This document shows positions 55,824 to 64,000 of a stretch of 64,000 bases of DNA, one piece after another. The stretch's first letter is position 1. Each line of letters begins with the position of its first letter. The DNA comes from Bradyrhizobium commune (GTDB lineage: Bacteria; Pseudomonadota; Alphaproteobacteria; Rhizobiales; Xanthobacteraceae). The notes under the pieces were generated by a model. That model did no database searches, had not been told where the DNA came from, and saw only the letters and a program-made list of their open reading frames with translations. The DNA lies in contig NZ_CP061379.1 of assembly GCF_015624505.1 (NCBI RefSeq), positions 2,480,001 to 2,544,000 of the forward strand. The letters run 5' to 3'. The translations under genes were made by a program, and so were the position numbers.

Positions 55824-57179
55824 ATGAAAAACGACGAAATCCTGAGCCAGATCACCGAGTTCTGCCGCAAGGCGGACATGGCGGAATCGACCTTTGGCCG
55901 GCGCGCGGTGAACGATGGGAAGCTGGTGCACCGGCTGCGCGAGGGAAAGCGCATCACCATCGACACGCTGGAACGGATCCAGGCCTATATTGCCGCCTCG
56001 ACAACCGGCGGCCTGCCGCCGCCCCGGGGCCTTCAGGTGCCGCCGGAAAAGCGTGATCCGCGCGGCAATTTCCGCTTCTTCGAGAACCGGCAAAAATATC
56101 TGCTGTTCGTCCATACCTGCAGCGAGAAGCGGGTGGTTGCCGAGCGCGTCGCGCTGGAACTTGCCAGCATCCATCCGCGGCCGCCGGCCTTGCGCATCTT
56201 CGACGCGGGCGTCGGCGACGGGACCGTGCTGGCGCGGGTGCTGCGCGCAACGCATCAGCGCTTTCCGCACATGCCGTTCTATGTCGCTGGCAAGGAGCTC
56301 AGTCTGGAGGACCTGCGTCTGACGCTTGAGAAGGTGCCGGACCGCATTTTCGAGCATCCGGCGTCGGTTTTCGTCTTCACCAACATGTTCTATTCGGAGG
56401 CGCCCTGGCTCACGCCGGCGTCGCCCGCCGCTGCGGCGGCTACCCTCTGGCATGAAGTCCCCCTGCGGGGCGCATCGTCGGGCGAATTCGAGGCGCAGAT
56501 CGCAGAATTGAGGCCGTTCCTTGAGCAAAACTGGCGCGCCGCGATCAGCCCGCGCACGGCCATGCCGCTCTACGAACGGCCTGTGGTGCTCGTGCTCTAT
56601 CGCGAAGACCACAGGTTCCTGCTGGATTCGACCATTCCGCGGCCGGGCCAGACCGAGGCCAATTTCGATCTCGTCATCGCATCCCAGCCCTATCGTGCCC
56701 TGTCCTCGGTCAATTTCAGGGCAAAACGGATCATTGCACCGCTGGCACGGGCGCTTCGGCCCGGGGGACGGCTGATCGGAATCCACTCCCATGGTCACGA
56801 TCCCGGCATGGAGATGATCCAGGCGATCTGGCCTGGAGAAAATCCTTTCGCCGTGAGCCGCCATGAGCTATTGCGCGCCGTTAAGTATGAACTCGGATCG
56901 TTGGGCCGCGACTTAAATTTTAATGCATATGCGGACAACCGCTCGATCTTCAGGTATGATATGGAAGCGCTGCCCAACGAGGTAACGGGTACCATCGGAA
57001 CCTCGACGGCCTTTGCAGCGTGGAATGCGGCGGTATATGTGGCGCAGATCGAGGACGACCGATTGACAGAAATGACTCAAAACGGCCGCACTCTGGATGC
57101 CGCCCGGGACGTGCTGCGGAAGTACAACGGGCTCTGGTTTCTCGACGAGTCCTACGTCATCTCGCGACGGCGTGATTGA
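55824..57179 (+). CDS. Protein with small N-terminal HTH-like segment and methyltransferase-like domain
   Basis: 451 residues. Residues 1-60 (ESTFGRRAVNDGKLVHRLRE and a following helix) look like a small helical DNA-binding-type domain found in rhizobial proteins. From about 120 a Rossmann-type methyltransferase is suggested by LRIFDAGVGDGTVLARVLR, and ARALRPGGRLIGIHSHG near 315-330 resembles motif III. It lies just upstream of metK, 61 nt before it, so it may be functionally linked to SAM. Substrate unknown. Confidence 0.65.
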   Translation: MKNDEILSQITEFCRKADMAESTFGRRAVNDGKLVHRLREGKRITIDTLERIQAYIAASTTGGLPPPRGLQVPPEKRDPRGNFRFFENRQKYLLFVHTCSEKRVVAERVALELASIHPRPPALRIFDAGVGDGTVLARVLRATHQRFPHMPFYVAGKELSLEDLRLTLEKVPDRIFEHPASVFVFTNMFYSEAPWLTPASPAAAAATLWHEVPLRGASSGEFEAQIAELRPFLEQNWRAAISPRTAMPLYERPVVLVLYREDHRFLLDSTIPRPGQTEANFDLVIASQPYRALSSVNFRAKRIIAPLARALRPGGRLIGIHSHGHDPGMEMIQAIWPGENPFAVSRHELLRAVKYELGSLGRDLNFNAYADNRSIFRYDMEALPNEVTGTIGTSTAFAAWNAAVYVAQIEDDRLTEMTQNGRTLDAARDVLRKYNGLWFLDESYVISRRRD

Positions 57180-57187
57180 CATAATCC

Positions 57188-57240
57188 AAGGGTAAACATC
57201 GCAAACGACCGCCAACCAGTGGCGGGACAAGGGGTTACTG
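57188..57240 (+). promoter_or_regulatory. Possible structured leader of metK
   Basis: The 61-nt gap before metK contains a hairpin CCGCC-AACCAGT-GGCGG at 57209-57225 within a possible outer pairing of GTAAAC (57192-57197) with GTTAC (57234-57238, one bulge). The AAGGGG ribosome site (57229-57234) falls in the right-hand part. Translational control by SAM is possible, but I cannot match it to a named riboswitch class. Confidence 0.3.
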
Positions 57241-58437
<1,197 letters not shown>

Positions 58438-58445
58438 CTTTGTGA

Positions 58446-58535
58446 GTCATTCCGGGGCGCCGCGACCGCGGCGAACCCGGAATCTCGAACCTCTAGATTC
58501 CAGGTTCGCTCGTGTCACGCGCGCCCTGGAATGAC
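58446..58535. repeat. Palindromic intergenic repeat between metK and ahcY
   Basis: The outer arms GTCATTCCGGGGCGC (58446-58460) and GCGCCCTGGAATGAC (58521-58535) pair with one mismatch. Inner arms CGAACC..GGAATCT and AGATTCC.AGGTTCG also pair, giving a nested structure. This GTCATTCCGGGGCGC element is a frequent Bradyrhizobium repeat. Confidence 0.88.
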
Positions 58536-58559
58536 GAGTCAAACAAACAGGAACCTCCC

Positions 58560-59981
58560 ATGAACGCGAAGCCCGGCTTCACCGATTATATCGTCAAGGA
58601 CATCTCGCTCGCCGATTTCGGCCGCAAGGAACTCTCGCTGGCCGAGACCGAGATGCCCGGCCTGATGGCCACCCGCGAGGAGTTCGGCCCGAAGCAGCCG
58701 CTGAAGGGCGCGCGTATCGCCGGCTCGCTGCACATGACGATCCAGACCGGCGTGCTGATCGAGACGCTGGCAGCGCTCGGCGCCGACATTCGCTGGGTCT
58801 CCTGCAACATCTATTCGACGCAGGACCACGCCGCCGCTGCAATCGCCGCTGCCGGCATCCCCGTCTTCGCCGTCAAGGGCGAGACGCTGAAGGACTATTG
58901 GGACTACACCGCCAAGCTGTTCGACTGGCACGGCGGCGGTCACCCGAACATGATCCTCGACGACGGCGGCGACGCCACCATGTACGTCCATCTTGGTCTG
59001 CGCGCCGAAAACGGCGACACCGCCTTCCTCGACAAGCCCGGCTCCGAAGAAGAGGAAGTCTTCTTCGCGCTCTTGAAGAAGCAGCTCAAGGAAAAGCCGA
59101 AGGGCTACTTCGCCGAGATCGCCAAGAGCATCAAGGGCGTTTCCGAAGAGACCACCACGGGCGTGCATCGTCTCTATGACATGCAGAAGGCCGGCACGCT
59201 GCTGTGGCCTGCCATCAACGTCAACGACAGCGTCACCAAGTCGAAGTTCGACAACCTCTATGGCTGCCGTGAATCGCTGGTCGACGGCATCCGCCGCGGC
59301 ACCGACGTGATGATGTCGGGCAAGGTCGCGATGGTCGCCGGCTTCGGCGACGTCGGCAAGGGCTCGGCCGCCTCGCTGCGCCAGGCCGGCTGCCGCGTCA
59401 TGGTGTCGGAAGTCGATCCGATCTGCGCGCTGCAGGCGGCGATGGAAGGCTACGAAGTCGTGACCATGGAAGATGCCGCGCCCCGCGCCGACATCTTCGT
59501 CACCGCGACCGGCAACAAGGACATCATCACCATCGAGCACATGCGCGCGATGAAGGATCGCGCCATCGTCTGCAACATCGGCCACTTCGACAACGAGATC
59601 CAGATCGCGGGTCTGCGTAACCTGAAGTGGACCAACATCAAGCCGCAGGTCGACGAGATCGAATTCCCGGACAAGCACCGCATCATCATGCTGTCTGAGG
59701 GGCGCCTCGTGAACCTCGGCAACGCGATGGGCCACCCGTCCTTCGTGATGTCGGCCTCCTTCACCAACCAGACGCTGGCGCAGATCGAGCTGTTCGCCAA
59801 CAACAAGGACGGCAAGTACAAGAAGGAAGTCTACGTGCTGCCGAAGACCCTCGACGAGAAGGTCGCGCGCCTACACCTCGCCAAGATCGGCGTCAAACTC
59901 ACCGAGCTGCGCAAGGACCAGGCCGACTATATCGGCGTGAAGCAGGAAGGACCGTATAAGTCGGACCATTACCGCTACTGA
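58560..59981 (+). CDS. ahcY: Adenosylhomocysteinase (S-adenosyl-L-homocysteine hydrolase) AhcY
   Basis: 473 residues from ATG 58560. Substrate and NAD motifs are intact: [26 protein letters not shown], the NAD-binding [14 protein letters not shown], and the C-terminal [10 protein letters not shown] with the Lys and Tyr that complete the neighbouring subunit's NAD site. It hydrolyses S-adenosylhomocysteine to adenosine and homocysteine. A rho-independent terminator follows. Its 3' end is repeated in degraded form 3.1 kb downstream (63033-63127). Confidence 0.98.
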   Translation: MNAKPGFTDYIVKDISLADFGRKELSLAETEMPGLMATREEFGPKQPLKGARIAGSLHMTIQTGVLIETLAALGADIRWVSCNIYSTQDHAAAAIAAAGIPVFAVKGETLKDYWDYTAKLFDWHGGGHPNMILDDGGDATMYVHLGLRAENGDTAFLDKPGSEEEEVFFALLKKQLKEKPKGYFAEIAKSIKGVSEETTTGVHRLYDMQKAGTLLWPAINVNDSVTKSKFDNLYGCRESLVDGIRRGTDVMMSGKVAMVAGFGDVGKGSAASLRQAGCRVMVSEVDPICALQAAMEGYEVVTMEDAAPRADIFVTATGNKDIITIEHMRAMKDRAIVCNIGHFDNEIQIAGLRNLKWTNIKPQVDEIEFPDKHRIIMLSEGRLVNLGNAMGHPSFVMSASFTNQTLAQIELFANNKDGKYKKEVYVLPKTLDEKVARLHLAKIGVKLTELRKDQADYIGVKQEGPYKSDHYRY

Positions 59982-60035
59982 GACCGCCTTATGCTTACGA
60001 CAGAAAGCCCCGGAGCGATCCGGGGCTTTTTTGTT
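59874..60035 (+). repeat. Direct repeat copy A: ahcY 3' end plus terminator
   Basis: This segment (last about 36 codons of ahcY, its stop and the terminator) recurs at 63033-63180 in the same orientation with about 13 and 1 nt of net deletion and scattered substitutions. It brackets the metallophosphoesterase-NTPase gene. Confidence 0.9.
60004..60032 (+). terminator. Rho-independent terminator of ahcY
   Basis: Stem AAAGCCCCGG / CCGGGGCTTT with a 6-nt loop (AGCGAT) followed by a T-run, 22 nt after the ahcY stop. The same hairpin is found again at 63149-63177. Confidence 0.92.
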
Positions 60036-60063
60036 AGGGTTGCCGGCGGTAGCCCAGTGGAGG

Positions 60064-60094
60064 ATTGACCGCAGTCAATATTCACGCATAGCGT
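60064..60094 (+). promoter_or_regulatory. Palindromes upstream of the metallophosphoesterase-NTPase gene
   Basis: A 16-bp inverted repeat ATTGACCGCAGTCAAT (6-bp arms, 60064-60079) overlaps a TTGACC hexamer that could serve as a -35 box. A second one, ACGC-ATA-GCGT, lies at 60084-60094, 34 nt before the GTG start. Together they resemble an operator-controlled promoter inside the inserted segment. Confidence 0.4.
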
Positions 60095-60128
60095 GTATCA
60101 ACTGAATTCCTGAGACGAGAGCTTACAC

Positions 60129-62996
60129 GTGGGCATTCGCTGGCTTCACATATCGGACATTCACGAATGCGATCGTGAAGGACATTTCCGGAAGGGGATG
60201 TACGCCGAAGTGGTCAAGGAAGTGGAGCGTCAGGCGCCTCCGGACGTCGTCTTCCTCACGGGCGACATGTCGTTCAGTGGTGCAGAGAAGGAATATCGCA
60301 GCCTGGAGGAATCGTTCGTCGTTCCCTTGAGGAACGCTCTTCCGCTCGGTTGCCCTATCTTCACGGTCCCGGGAAATCATGACGTTGCTCGCGAACGCGG
60401 CGGCAAGCCGCGATTATGGATTGGCGATGCAGACGAGGCGAAGGCGTTCCAATCCATCGACGCCAGGGGGGCTGCGAAGAGGAAGGATGTGCTCTTGCCG
60501 CGCTTTTCGGCCTATGCCGCATTCGATCGTCGCGTTTCCGCTTGGGGCTCGGACTGGCTTGAATCGGAGGCTGGCGCAGTCTGGTGGTGCAAGGAGATCA
60601 ACGGAGTCAGGATCGCGGTGGCCGGCGTCAATACGGCCTGGCTGTGCCAGGACAACAACGATTGGGGGAAGTTGACGCCCGGCCGCTACATGCTCGAAAA
60701 GGCCATTGATGAGGCGTTGAAGAGCCGACCCGAGGTGACGTTCGTATTGGGGCATCACCCGCTGGAATCGCTCGGTGTCGAGGGCGAGCCGAGCGACGGT
60801 CTGCGTATCAAGGAGCGGCTGAAGCAGGCAAATGTTCTCTATCTCCATGGTCATTTGCACGCCAGCGGAAGCGATCGTATCGGCGACGCCTTGCGCAACG
60901 CCCTGACGATCCAAGCACCTTCGGCTTTCCAGGCGCACGACGACGCGCGCTGGCGAAACGGATTGATGTGGGGTGAAGCAGACGTCGCCACCGGCCATGT
61001 CATCATTGAGCCCAGGCTGTGGGATGAGGACAAGCGCGAGTACAAATGGGACGTCCACAGCGGTTACGAGGCCGACCGGGCACGGGACCGCGATGGCTTC
61101 ATCCTTCGAGTTCCGAGCCGGGCGATGCCGGCCGCAGCGGATCACGCGGGCGAAGCCGCGAGGCCGAATGCCGACCTTGTGCCGCAGGGGTGGGAGATTG
61201 TCGACCGTGACGTGTTGGCAAACTATCGGGCGAGCCCGCCGCCGATGGCCGCGATGATTCAGTTCTTCGACGGCTTTTTGCCGCATTGGCGGTTGGTGTT
61301 GGCGTCGACGTCGACTGGCCGCGTCCAGCCACGAGCGGTGGTCGAGCGACTGGCGAACCGGTTTCGTGCCGCTTACGAGGGAGCACGCAAACCCTTGGTC
61401 GTGCTGCTAGCGGGGGCTGGCGGTGAAGGCAAATCTACGGCGGTGCTCCACGCCGCCGCAGTGCTAGTCGAAGAAACTCACCAGAATTGGACCTGTCTCC
61501 GTCGCCAGGCGACAAACGCGAAACTGTCCGAAGATCTTCTCCTGAAATTGCCAACGATACCGGAGCATGCGTGGGTTGTCGTCATTGACGACGCCGACAA
61601 TATCAGTGCCAGCATCCTTGCTGCGGTAAAAAGAGTTGCTGCGCGTACGGATGTACATCTGCTGTTGGCCGCGCGCGACGTCGATTGGCAGCTCAAGCGC
61701 GTTGTTCCGCGTTTGTGGCAGCCCGTGGCCGACTTTCACACTGAGCCCTTGGCGGGTCTTGATCGGGATGACGCCATGCGGATCGTCTCTGGCTGGTTCG
61801 CTTGGGGCGACGAAGCGATGGGAAGGCTGAAAGGCCGAAGCGAGGAGGATGCCGCTACTGCGTTGCTGGGCCACGCACGCGACCATGCTACGCGGCAAGA
61901 GGATGGAGAACTGTTGGGTGCGCTGCTGGTCACCCGGCAAGGTGAAGACATGCGCGCCCACGTCCGGACGTTGGTTAATGGCCTTGGTCGAGGCCTCGTA
62001 TTTAAGAGCCACAGCTTGCGCGACATCTACGCCATGGTGGCGGCGATGCATGCCGAAAACCAGCTCTACCTGTCTCGCTCGGTGCTGGCCTTCGCGGTTG
62101 GTCGCAATATCGACGAATTGGAGCAGAGGGCGCTGCTCCCATTGCGGCGCGAAGCCATGCTTGACTCGGGGGATACATACCTCCTCACGCGCCATCGTCG
62201 CATTGCGGAGGCGGCTTGCGCGGTGATGCGTGAGGATGGGGACAATATTGATCGATGGTTTCCCGCGCTGGCGGGCGCGGCTCTTCGCGATTTTAAGATG
62301 AACTATACGCGCGACCCAGCCATCCAAGAATGGTGCACGAGCTTGAGCGATCACTTTGTTGCAAAAGGTGATCGCTGGTGGTCGCTAGCCCGGGCAATTG
62401 CAAAGGCCCTCCACGAGGCTGATCCGAACGACGCCCACCGCGTCACGACTTATTCGTCCGTTCTCCGTCGGACCGGACAAGCGAAGGAGGCGATGGCCGT
62501 ATTGAAATTGAATGGCAAGCGCCTGCAAAATGACCGTGCCGGACTCTACGAATGGGCGACTACAGCCGGCGCGGCAGGCGATCATGGTCTTGGAGTATGG
62601 CTGTGCGGGCGATCGTTGGCCGATGGTACAATTCTAAGTTCGTTGCAATGCAAGCTCTCTCTCGCTGGCCTCGGCATTGCATTTCGTGAGCTGTTTGCAG
62701 CTTCGCAAGAAAAAGCGTTCGCCGCAGCCCAAGCCGCGTGCGGACAAATAGGCCTTCGAATGCCCGAACTCAACTCATCCGATCGGAAGTATTTCGAGGT
62801 TCATGTCGCTGATGGGCGCCGCAACGGCGTCGCGGAGTTTTCGTTGGTGCAGGCGATCGACATTATCAGAAAGGCAGTGATTCTTGGGGCCGACGAAGTC
62901 GAGCCGGACAACGAGCCAATGCTATTCGAACGACTGATTGGCGAGCCGGATAGCTACGGATACGCTGCACTGCGCCGGATGGCCGGCGAGACCTGA
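60129..62996 (+). CDS. Metallophosphoesterase fused to P-loop NTPase (STAND-like) protein, candidate conflict/defence protein
   Basis: 955 residues from GTG 60129. Residues 1-310 are a calcineurin-like phosphoesterase with intact metal motifs: DIH (D10, H12), GD (45-46), GNHD (82-85), GHH (208-210) and GHLH (241-244). A P-loop NTPase follows, with GAGGEGKST at 429-437, Walker B VVVIDDAD at 483-490 and an ARD segment downstream. The remaining about 350 residues are helical, possibly a sensor region. This effector-NTPase-sensor layout is that of STAND conflict proteins. It is alone on a 3-kb segment flanked by ahcY-end repeats, so it was probably acquired. Base composition looks less GC-biased than its neighbours by eye. 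Confidence 0.8.
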   Translation: MGIRWLHISDIHECDREGHFRKGMYAEVVKEVERQAPPDVVFLTGDMSFSGAEKEYRSLEESFVVPLRNALPLGCPIFTVPGNHDVARERGGKPRLWIGDADEAKAFQSIDARGAAKRKDVLLPRFSAYAAFDRRVSAWGSDWLESEAGAVWWCKEINGVRIAVAGVNTAWLCQDNNDWGKLTPGRYMLEKAIDEALKSRPEVTFVLGHHPLESLGVEGEPSDGLRIKERLKQANVLYLHGHLHASGSDRIGDALRNALTIQAPSAFQAHDDARWRNGLMWGEADVATGHVIIEPRLWDEDKREYKWDVHSGYEADRARDRDGFILRVPSRAMPAAADHAGEAARPNADLVPQGWEIVDRDVLANYRASPPPMAAMIQFFDGFLPHWRLVLASTSTGRVQPRAVVERLANRFRAAYEGARKPLVVLLAGAGGEGKSTAVLHAAAVLVEETHQNWTCLRRQATNAKLSEDLLLKLPTIPEHAWVVVIDDADNISASILAAVKRVAARTDVHLLLAARDVDWQLKRVVPRLWQPVADFHTEPLAGLDRDDAMRIVSGWFAWGDEAMGRLKGRSEEDAATALLGHARDHATRQEDGELLGALLVTRQGEDMRAHVRTLVNGLGRGLVFKSHSLRDIYAMVAAMHAENQLYLSRSVLAFAVGRNIDELEQRALLPLRREAMLDSGDTYLLTRHRRIAEAACAVMREDGDNIDRWFPALAGAALRDFKMNYTRDPAIQEWCTSLSDHFVAKGDRWWSLARAIAKALHEADPNDAHRVTTYSSVLRRTGQAKEAMAVLKLNGKRLQNDRAGLYEWATTAGAAGDHGLGVWLCGRSLADGTILSSLQCKLSLAGLGIAFRELFAASQEKAFAAAQAACGQIGLRMPELNSSDRKYFEVHVADGRRNGVAEFSLVQAIDIIRKAVILGADEVEPDNEPMLFERLIGEPDSYGYAALRRMAGET

Positions 62997-63032
62997 TCGC
63001 GTCTCCGCAGGGTACGTGAGCGCCGTCCGCGT

Positions 63033-63127
63033 CACCTCGCCAAGATCGGCGTCAAGCTCACCGAGCTGCGCAAGGATCAGGCGTGAAGCGGGAAGGTCCG
63101 TACAAGTCGGACCATTACCGCTGCTGA
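63033..63127 (+). pseudogene. Degraded copy of the ahcY 3' end
   Basis: The sequence aligns with the end of ahcY (from CACCTCGCCAAGATCGGCGT to the HYR-x-stop region). It lacks a start and has a 13-nt deletion after CAGG that creates a frameshift and an early stop at 63084-63086. Substitutions relative to ahcY (for example CAAACTC to CAAGCTC and GACCAG to GATCAG) show it is not a recent copy. It is probably the end of the ancestral or donor ahcY left by the insertion event. Confidence 0.88.
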
Positions 63128-63148
63128 GACCGTACTCACTTGCGACGC

Positions 63149-63177
63149 AAAGCCCCGGAGCGATCCGGGGCTTTTTT
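63149..63177 (+). terminator. Second copy of the ahcY terminator
   Basis: Identical stem and loop to the hairpin at 60004-60032, with a T-run. It now serves as the terminator of the NTPase gene segment. Confidence 0.88.
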
Positions 63178-63280
63178 GTTGTTCTGCCGTCTGGTACGCT
63201 CACAGGTAGAGCCACAACAAGCCTGCCACTTTTGCCGCAGGCGGCCGCTTTTTTCATTCATTGCATTGGGAGGGAACGCC

Positions 63281-63700
63281 ATGTCCAGCGAAGCCAACGT
63301 TCGGTTGCTGACGGAAGCCTATCGCCTGTGGAATGACAGCAAGGGTCAAAGCGTCGACCACTGGTTCGACAGCGTCATCGGTCCGCAGATCAGCTTCGGA
63401 TCCATACCGCGCGGCGCCGAGCCGGTGGCATTCGCCACTCAGTACGACGACCGCACCAAGCTTCGCGGCTATTTCGACGGTCTGCTGGCGGATTGGGCCA
63501 TGCAGTACTACACGATCAACGAGTACGTTGCGCAGGGCGATGCCGTGTTTGCGCGCGGTACATGTGCCTGGATCAACAAGCGGACCGGAAAGGTCGCGGA
63601 GACTCCGAAGGTCGACTTCTGGCGCTTCAAGGACGGCAAGGCGGTCGAGTTCTACGAATATTTCGACACCGCTTGTGTCGTCGCCGCCGCCACCCCTTGA
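63281..63700 (+). CDS. NTF2-like/SnoaL-like polyketide-cyclase-fold protein
   Basis: 139 residues from ATG 63281, with a strong GGGAGGGA site. The pattern is that of the NTF2-like cone fold: an N-terminal helix ([20 protein letters not shown]), the sheet with [20 protein letters not shown], and a C-terminal [20 protein letters not shown]. Members act as small-molecule hydrolases, cyclases or binding proteins. It precedes a flavin monooxygenase by 50 nt, and the pair may act on the same compound. Confidence 0.82.
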   Translation: MSSEANVRLLTEAYRLWNDSKGQSVDHWFDSVIGPQISFGSIPRGAEPVAFATQYDDRTKLRGYFDGLLADWAMQYYTINEYVAQGDAVFARGTCAWINKRTGKVAETPKVDFWRFKDGKAVEFYEYFDTACVVAAATP

Positions 63701-63750
63701 CGGTTGCAATTTGGCGCGCTGCTGCCATCCTGCGCCGAGGGAGAAACGCC

Positions 63751-64000
63751 ATGACAGAAGCCAAAGAACATTTCGACGTCCTCATCGTCGGCGCCGGCCT
63801 GTCAGGCATCGGTGCGGGCTATCATCTTCAGACCAAGTGCCCGACCAAAAGCTACGTCATTCTGGAGGGCCGCGACTGCATCGGCGGTACCTGGGACCTG
63901 TTCCGCTATCCCGGCATCCGTTCGGACAGCGACATGTTCACGCTCGGCTATTCGTTCAAGCCGTGGACCGACCCGAAGGCGATCGCCGATGGGCCGCAGA
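63751..64000 (+). CDS. Flavin-containing/Baeyer-Villiger-type monooxygenase, N-terminal part (runs off window)
   Basis: The first 83 codons are in the window. The FAD-binding motif [17 protein letters not shown] starts near residue 10, followed by [20 protein letters not shown], typical of class B flavoprotein monooxygenases. A GGGAG site precedes ATG 63751. It likely oxidises a ketone or heteroatom with NADPH and O2. Only the N-terminus can be judged. Confidence 0.9.
   Translation, partial: MTEAKEHFDVLIVGAGLSGIGAGYHLQTKCPTKSYVILEGRDCIGGTWDLFRYPGIRSDSDMFTLGYSFKPWTDPKAIADGPQ

Larger units (their letters stand above)
63033..63180 (+). repeat. Direct repeat copy B: ahcY 3' remnant plus terminator
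   Basis: The partner of 59874-60035. The hairpin and T-run of the terminator are unchanged, while the coding part has diverged. Together they delimit the 3-kb segment 60036-63032. Confidence 0.9.

Noticed and set aside
57180..57240. Named SAM-II or SAM/SAH riboswitch
   Set aside because: I could not match the conserved loops of those classes. Only a generic hairpin is visible, so it is listed as a possible leader.

Overview
The window looks like chromosomal DNA of a Bradyrhizobium-type alphaproteobacterium. It is GC-rich, carries several branched-chain-amino-acid-type (Liv) ABC transporter paralogues with acyl-CoA ligases, contains the palindromic intergenic repeats typical of Bradyrhizobium/Rhodopseudomonas, and has one perfect CtrA-type box. 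I identify about 55 genes. I see no tRNA, rRNA, CRISPR array, IS element or integrase.

Left third (about 1-31800): a surface-glycan locus. On the + strand at 172-8063 lie a Wzx-like flippase, a PhyH-type dioxygenase, two methyltransferases, a Wzy-like polymerase, a Wzz-like protein and an HddC-GmhB-like heptose enzyme fusion. On the - strand at 18222-8067 is a tightly packed ten-gene operon for unusual ulosonic (sialic-acid-like) sugars: a CBS-GHMP kinase fusion, a NeuB-SAF-TIM barrel fusion, a CMP-sugar synthetase, three SDR oxidoreductases, a TIM-barrel isomerase, then pseB, pseC and pseF. Next come two very large membrane proteins, one ending in what looks like a type IVb pilin head domain, then a methyltransferase and a GT2 glycosyltransferase. 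The last part is a + strand CDP-sugar cassette (C-methyltransferase, rfbF, rfbG, Gfo/Idh oxidoreductase, NodU-type carbamoyltransferase), predicted to make a branched, carbamoylated deoxysugar.

Middle (31900-53700): two small envelope proteins, a PaaK-like ligase and an AGE-family epimerase. Then comes a first Liv-type transporter set with a long-chain acyl-CoA ligase on the - strand, divergent from a Crp/Fnr regulator. A TPR-glycosyltransferase, a HemD-like protein, purU and a small lipoprotein follow, and then a complete second Liv-type operon on the + strand and a MetE-like protein.

Right end (53900-64000): a secreted TPR-caspase-like protein, a methyltransferase-like protein, and the SAM-cycle genes metK and ahcY. 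Downstream of ahcY is a roughly 3-kb insertion holding a single large metallophosphoesterase-P-loop NTPase gene, a candidate STAND-type conflict or defence protein. It is bracketed by a degenerate direct duplication of the ahcY 3' end and its terminator. An NTF2-like protein and the start of a flavin monooxygenase close the window.

The most unusual content is the ulosonic-acid operon with its two domain fusions, the pilin-head domain on a polytopic membrane protein, and the ahcY-flanked NTPase island.
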